This document shows, piece by piece, positions 60,612 to 64,000 of a stretch of 64,000 nt of DNA (its first letter is position 1; each line of letters begins with the position of its first letter). The position numbers were made by a program, and so were the translations under genes. The notes under the pieces are model-generated. The model did no database searches, was not told where the DNA came from, and saw nothing but the letters and a program-made list of their open reading frames with translations. The DNA comes from Helicobacter jaachi (lineage in GTDB: Bacteria > Campylobacterota > Campylobacteria > Campylobacterales > Helicobacteraceae): assembly GCF_000763135.2 (NCBI RefSeq), contig NZ_JRPR02000004.1, positions 1 through 64,000 on the forward strand, read 5' to 3'.

Positions 60612-61439
60612 ATGAAAAAAATACTTGCATTAGTAGCATTTATAGGTATGGGACTAGCCCTTATTGGCTGTGGCGATGACAAAAAAAGTGCGCAAGCAGA
60701 CACCAAAGATAATGCACAAGAAAAAGTAGTGCTAAAAGTAGGCGCGACCCCTGTGCCTCACGCGGAGATTTTGGAGTTTATTAAGCCAGATTTGGCACAA
60801 GAGGGCATTGATTTACAAATTGTGTCTTTTACAGATTATGTAACACCCAATGCAAGCCTAAATGACGGCTCGCTTGATGCGAACTTTCATCAACACAAGC
60901 CCTTTTTAGATTCTCTAAAGGCTGATAAGGGCTTTGAGTTAGAATCTATTGCAACTATCCATGTAGAGCCTATTGGTTTGTATTCTAAAAAATATAAAAG
61001 CATTGATGAGCTTCCACAGGGCGCGAGCATTGCTATCCCTAATGACCCAAGTAATGGCGCTAGAGCGTTACTTTTACTTGATGCAAAGGGGCTTATTAAG
61101 CTTAAAGATTCAAGTAATCTCGCTGCCACAGAGCTTGACATAGTAGAAAATCCAAAAGAATTTAAGATTAAGCCTATGGACGCTGCGCTTTTACCCCGCA
61201 CACTTGATGATGTCGATGGAGCGGTGATTAATGGCAATTACGCACTTCAAGCGGGCTTAAAAAGTAGCGATGCGCTTATCTTAGAGGGTGCAGAATCTCC
61301 TTATGCTAATATTTTGGTGATACAAAGCAAAAGGCTTGATGATGCAAATCTAAAAAAGCTTAAAAATGCACTCCAAAGCCAAAAAGTCAAGGATTTTATC
61401 ATCGAAAAATATCAAGGTGAAATCGTCCCTGCGTTTTAA
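60612..61439 (+). CDS. metQ: Methionine-binding lipoprotein MetQ (copy 2)
   Basis: The 275-residue paralogue of the preceding gene has lipobox LIGC (Cys20) and the same core blocks (LKVGATPVPHAEILEFIKPD, FHQHKPFLDS, INGNYALQAGL). The two differ at many surface positions and in the region after QHKPFLD. A TAAAAT -10-like site at about 60579 and a GGAG site precede it, so it may also have its own promoter. Duplicate MetQ proteins often differ in ligand stereochemistry or affinity; which binds what is unknown. Confidence 0.92.
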   Translation: MKKILALVAFIGMGLALIGCGDDKKSAQADTKDNAQEKVVLKVGATPVPHAEILEFIKPDLAQEGIDLQIVSFTDYVTPNASLNDGSLDANFHQHKPFLDSLKADKGFELESIATIHVEPIGLYSKKYKSIDELPQGASIAIPNDPSNGARALLLLDAKGLIKLKDSSNLAATELDIVENPKEFKIKPMDAALLPRTLDDVDGAVINGNYALQAGLKSSDALILEGAESPYANILVIQSKRLDDANLKKLKNALQSQKVKDFIIEKYQGEIVPAF

Positions 61440-61446
61440 TCTCCAC

Positions 61447-61582
61447 TAGATTCTATAATTTCCACGCTATTGAGCTAAAGCTCCGCGTGGTCTTACAAAT
61501 GTAAGCAAAGCTCACATTAGCCCTCAAAGTATAAAGTTATAGCTTAAGCTTTAGCTAATCTATCAACTTGTTTTTTTAATGC
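61447..61582 (+). repeat. Dispersed structured element, copy 9 (full length)
   Basis: This complete copy reads TAGATTCTATAATT, hairpin 1 (CCACGC, TATT bulge, GAGCTAAAGCTC, GCGTGG), hairpin 2 (CTTACA AA TGTAAG), the CAAAGTATAAAGTTATAG block, hairpin 3 (AAGTTATAG paired with CTATCAACTT around CTTAAGC TTTAGCT) and T7. It lies between convergent metQ and recG. The CCACGC/GCGTGG tips replace CCGCGC/GCGCGG of other copies on both arms. Confidence 0.85.
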
Positions 61583-61608
61583 TAGATTCTATATTTTTAT
61601 AGAATCTA
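61583..61608. terminator. Palindromic AGATTCTATA hairpin downstream of recG
   Basis: TAGATTCTATA, TTTT and TATAGAATCTA form a perfect 11-bp stem with a T4 loop, ten bases beyond the recG stop on its downstream side and after copy 9. A bidirectional stop between metQ and recG is plausible. Confidence 0.4.
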
Positions 61609-61618
61609 GATTCTGTAA

Positions 61619-63544
61619 TTAGACTTCTACATTGTGGCGTGTGTCTAACTGCGCTTTTGCTTCTAATAAAATTGCCTCATCGCTGCTCATATCAAAATAT
61701 GTAAATTCATTCCCGCTTTGCCGCTCGCCGCTTAGTAAATCCCCGCTATTGCGGTATTTTAAATCAAGCTCGGCTATGTCAAAGCCGCTTGTCGTCTTGC
61801 AAAATGCCCTCAATCGCTCATTTTCTGGCTGATTGGTATATAAAAAGCAATATCCCTTTAAGCCATTGCGGCTCACACGCCCGCGCAGCTGGTGGAGCGT
61901 GGCTAGTCCTAATCGTTCGGGTGCGACAATCACTATGCTAGAAACTCTAGGCAGGGAAATCCCCACTTCAATAAGCGTCGTAGCAAGTAGCAGCGAGCCA
62001 TCACGCGCAAAATTATCAATCACTTCTTGCTTATTTTTATCCTTGCCCGATGTGAAATACACAGATGTAAAATGCTTTTGCCAAAAGCCCAAACCCTCGC
62101 TTAGTGAGAGATAATCTAAATGCTCGCTCTCCTCTACAAGCGGATAGACAATAATAGCCTGATTGCCCTTGCTTACTTCATTTTGCAAATGCGCAAACAT
62201 TGCTTTAAAACCGCTTTTATCCACGATGCTTGTGCTAATATCTTTCTTAAAAGGCACATCACGAATAATACTTAAATCAACAAATTGCGCATTAATCATC
62301 GCAAGCGTGCGCGGTATGGGCGTGGCGGAAAACTGCAGCACATGCGCTCTAGCGGTATTTTTAGCTGTATGCGATGTAGCGGCAAATAAATTTGGCAAGT
62401 CCTCCTGCCCTATTTTTTCTAGCACATAGCGCTGATTTGTGCCAAAGCGGTGCTGCTCATCGCTCATAACAAGCGCTAGATTCTCTAAAGCAAACTCCCT
62501 ATAAAGCAAAGCTTGCGTGCCGATGATAAAATGCGCTTGTTCAAAAGGCGTATCTTGCTTATTTTTCGCAGTGATGAGCGCGATATTTACAAATGAGGGC
62601 AAAAGTAGCTTTGCTTGCTCATAAAGCTGGGTGGCGAGTATGGTCGTTGGCGCCATAAGTATGCTTGTATGCGGGTAGGCTAACATCACTGCGCATAAAA
62701 TAACAATGGTTTTTCCACAGCCCACATCGCCCATAATAAGCCGCTTTGCCGCATTTACAGAATCTAAATCATGCGCAATATCCTTAATCGCGCCCTTTTG
62801 CCCATCGGTTAGCGCAAAAGGCAAGGATTGAATAAAAGATGAAATATCATTATGGCAGCGATACTTTGCTGGAAAATAGCGCTTTTTGCGCGATAATAAT
62901 GCCAAATAGCGATAGATTTCGACAAATTTAAGCGCATTAAGATGTGTTGGGGGCAGGGCATTATGCGCGCTATAGGCTTCTATAAAAGAAGGAGTTGGCA
63001 CAAAAATATCACATATTTTTTGCGCTATATGCGTAGGAATGCCATATTGTGTGAGATTTTCTAGTGTAACAAGCGCGCTGCATAACTCCTGCATAGATTT
63101 GTGATTTAGGACTGTGGTTTTAAAATGCGCTACAATAGTATTAATCTCCTGCACGACCTTTGGTTGCATTATCACATAGCCAAACTGCCCTACATCAAGC
63201 TTGCCCTGAATATAAAGTATAGAATCTAGCGTGTAAATTTTCTTATGAAATGGCTTAGCGTGGAAAATTATCATTTCTAGATTCTCATTAAAATCACACA
63301 TAAAGGCATAAACTTTTAATCTCGCATTTTTGCCAAAACCTAGCGGCTGCACATTGCTAATACGCACTTTTAGCGTGATAGACTGCTTTGGAATGAGCGT
63401 GCTTGAAAGCGTGGTATTAGTGTAGGATTTAGGCACATGGGCTAGCATAAAGCTTAAGAGGTTTGTTACTTTAAGCTTTTTTATGCGCGCTTGATTTGTG
63501 GGGCTAAGGGTGGAGTAAATGTGATGAAAAAGCGTATCATTCAT
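61619..63544 (-). CDS. recG: ATP-dependent DNA helicase RecG
   Basis: RecG reverses stalled replication forks and processes branched DNA. The 641-residue protein has an N-terminal wedge/OB domain (about 60-160), then helicase motifs: Walker A GDVGCGKTIVIL (GDVGSGKT in most relatives), MAPTTILA, DEQHRFG, and LQFSATPIPRTLAM, followed by motif V/VI (TTLIEVGISLP; HQLRGRVSRNG). It is slightly shorter than E. coli RecG. It follows gapA on the same strand with a seven-base gap. Confidence 0.94.
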   Translation of the reverse strand: MNDTLFHHIYSTLSPTNQARIKKLKVTNLLSFMLAHVPKSYTNTTLSSTLIPKQSITLKVRISNVQPLGFGKNARLKVYAFMCDFNENLEMIIFHAKPFHKKIYTLDSILYIQGKLDVGQFGYVIMQPKVVQEINTIVAHFKTTVLNHKSMQELCSALVTLENLTQYGIPTHIAQKICDIFVPTPSFIEAYSAHNALPPTHLNALKFVEIYRYLALLSRKKRYFPAKYRCHNDISSFIQSLPFALTDGQKGAIKDIAHDLDSVNAAKRLIMGDVGCGKTIVILCAVMLAYPHTSILMAPTTILATQLYEQAKLLLPSFVNIALITAKNKQDTPFEQAHFIIGTQALLYREFALENLALVMSDEQHRFGTNQRYVLEKIGQEDLPNLFAATSHTAKNTARAHVLQFSATPIPRTLAMINAQFVDLSIIRDVPFKKDISTSIVDKSGFKAMFAHLQNEVSKGNQAIIVYPLVEESEHLDYLSLSEGLGFWQKHFTSVYFTSGKDKNKQEVIDNFARDGSLLLATTLIEVGISLPRVSSIVIVAPERLGLATLHQLRGRVSRNGLKGYCFLYTNQPENERLRAFCKTTSGFDIAELDLKYRNSGDLLSGERQSGNEFTYFDMSSDEAILLEAKAQLDTRHNVEV

Positions 63545-63551
63545 AAGTCAT

Positions 63552-64000
63552 TTATAAGGAGCAAAAACGCACCATATCAAGCATACGATTAGCATAACCC
63601 CATTCATTATCGCACCATGCCATTATGCGCACCATTTTATCGCTCACCATATAGGTTAAATCTGGCACAAATACTACGCTATGTGGATTGCCGATAAAAT
63701 CACTGCTTACGCCATAATCCCTATCGATACCAATAATGCCACGCATAGTATGCTCACTCTCGTGGATAATACGCTTATTTATGGCTTGTGCGTTTGCTTG
63801 GCGCGATAACACAAAGCTTATATCAAGTAACAATACATTTGAAACCGGCACACGCACGCTATGCCCACCTACTTTGCCTTGCAAAGATGGTAGCAGTCTT
63901 AAAAGCGCGCTTGTAGCGCCTGTACTGGTGGGAATGATATTTTGTGCAGCAGCGCGCGAGCGGCGCTTATCGTGTGGATAAACGCTATCAAGCAAAGATT
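63552..64000 (-). CDS. gapA: Glyceraldehyde-3-phosphate dehydrogenase (C-terminal part; 5' end outside window)
   Basis: About 149 codons of the C-terminal half are present and the frame runs off the window edge. Landmarks are YPHDKRRSRAAAQNIIPTST, TGATSALLRLLPSLQGKVGG, SVRVPVSNVLLLDISFVL, and the C-terminal WCDNEWGYANRMLDMV, all diagnostic of GapA. The catalytic Cys lies upstream, outside the window. It is the last visible gene of the strand before recG. Confidence 0.9.
   Translation of the reverse strand, partial: SLLDSVYPHDKRRSRAAAQNIIPTSTGATSALLRLLPSLQGKVGGHSVRVPVSNVLLLDISFVLSRQANAQAINKRIIHESEHTMRGIIGIDRDYGVSSDFIGNPHSVVFVPDLTYMVSDKMVRIMAWCDNEWGYANRMLDMVRFCSL

Noticed and set aside
1-64000. 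tRNA and rRNA genes
   Set aside because: I looked at all intergenic gaps for CCA-ended cloverleafs or conserved rRNA blocks and saw none; a tRNAscan-SE run would be decisive.

Overview
The window is one continuous stretch of a bacterial chromosome from the Campylobacterota. It is most likely an enterohepatic Helicobacter or a close relative. Evidence for this is the pair of futalosine-pathway radical SAM enzymes for menaquinone (mqnC, mqnE), a fused CcsBA cytochrome c assembly protein, a cysteine-rich Sel1-repeat (Hcp-type) secreted protein, G/C-tract phase variation in surface-protein genes, and gene blocks that (from memory) match H. pylori order: bamA-mqnC-M16 protease, rsmE-membrane protein-hemH-thioredoxin-ccsBA, NFACT-recN-nadK, thrB-ylxR-infB, moaA/mobA-flhB and lpxC-tsaB. 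A linked glnB-amt pair and a yoaP-like gene are, as far as I recall, absent from H. pylori.

Layout. 1-3.9 kb (minus): lipid A acyltransferase, heptosyltransferase, Ppx/GppA, ferredoxin. 4.3-5.3 kb (plus): a sugar-type oxidoreductase behind a repeat element. 5.3-12 kb (minus): M16 homologue, mqnC, bamA, tyrA, rsmE, a membrane protein. 12-18.9 kb (plus): heme and cytochrome c maturation (hemH, thioredoxin lipoprotein, ccsBA) and an AsmA-like protein. 18.9-20.3 kb: a yoaP-like acetyltransferase bracketed by near-identical direct repeats. 20.3-25.3 kb (plus): sigma-54-driven flagellar rod gene, an orphan DNA methylase-like gene, an acetyltransferase, uppS, malic enzyme. 25.4-30 kb (minus): NFACT, recN, nadK, a coiled-coil membrane protein. 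30.2-33.7 kb (plus): YedE/YedF sulfur pair and glnB-amt. 34-42.7 kb (minus): infB, ylxR, thrB, an ATP-grasp protein, ccoI, mqnE. 42.9-45.2 kb: a TonB-dependent receptor switched off by a 13-base G tract. 45.5-51.5 kb: moaA, mobA, flhB, M23 peptidase, lpxC, tsaB. 51.5-55.7 kb (minus): a second TonB-dependent receptor, broken by one in-frame stop, followed by a di-heme peroxidase. 55.9-61.4 kb (plus): Hcp-type protein, pseudouridine synthase, metNI and two metQ genes. 61.6-64 kb (minus): recG and a gapA gene cut by the window edge.

The most unusual content is not a protein. A dispersed element of about 95-140 bp occurs in full or part in at least nine intergenic places. It begins with AGATTCTATAAT, then carries a bulged GC-rich hairpin, a second hairpin, a conserved AAAGTATAAAGTTAT block, and a third hairpin followed by a T-run. 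Paired bases change together between copies, so the fold appears to be under selection. The element could be a family of small terminated RNAs, mobile terminators, or a MITE-like repeat. Its delimiting word, TAGATTCTATA, is also scattered throughout the window, including inside genes, where it encodes Ile-Glu-Ser or Asp-Ser-Ile and builds linkers in several unrelated proteins.

All calls are from reading the sequence; no database search was possible. Locus comparisons to H. pylori and C. jejuni are from memory.
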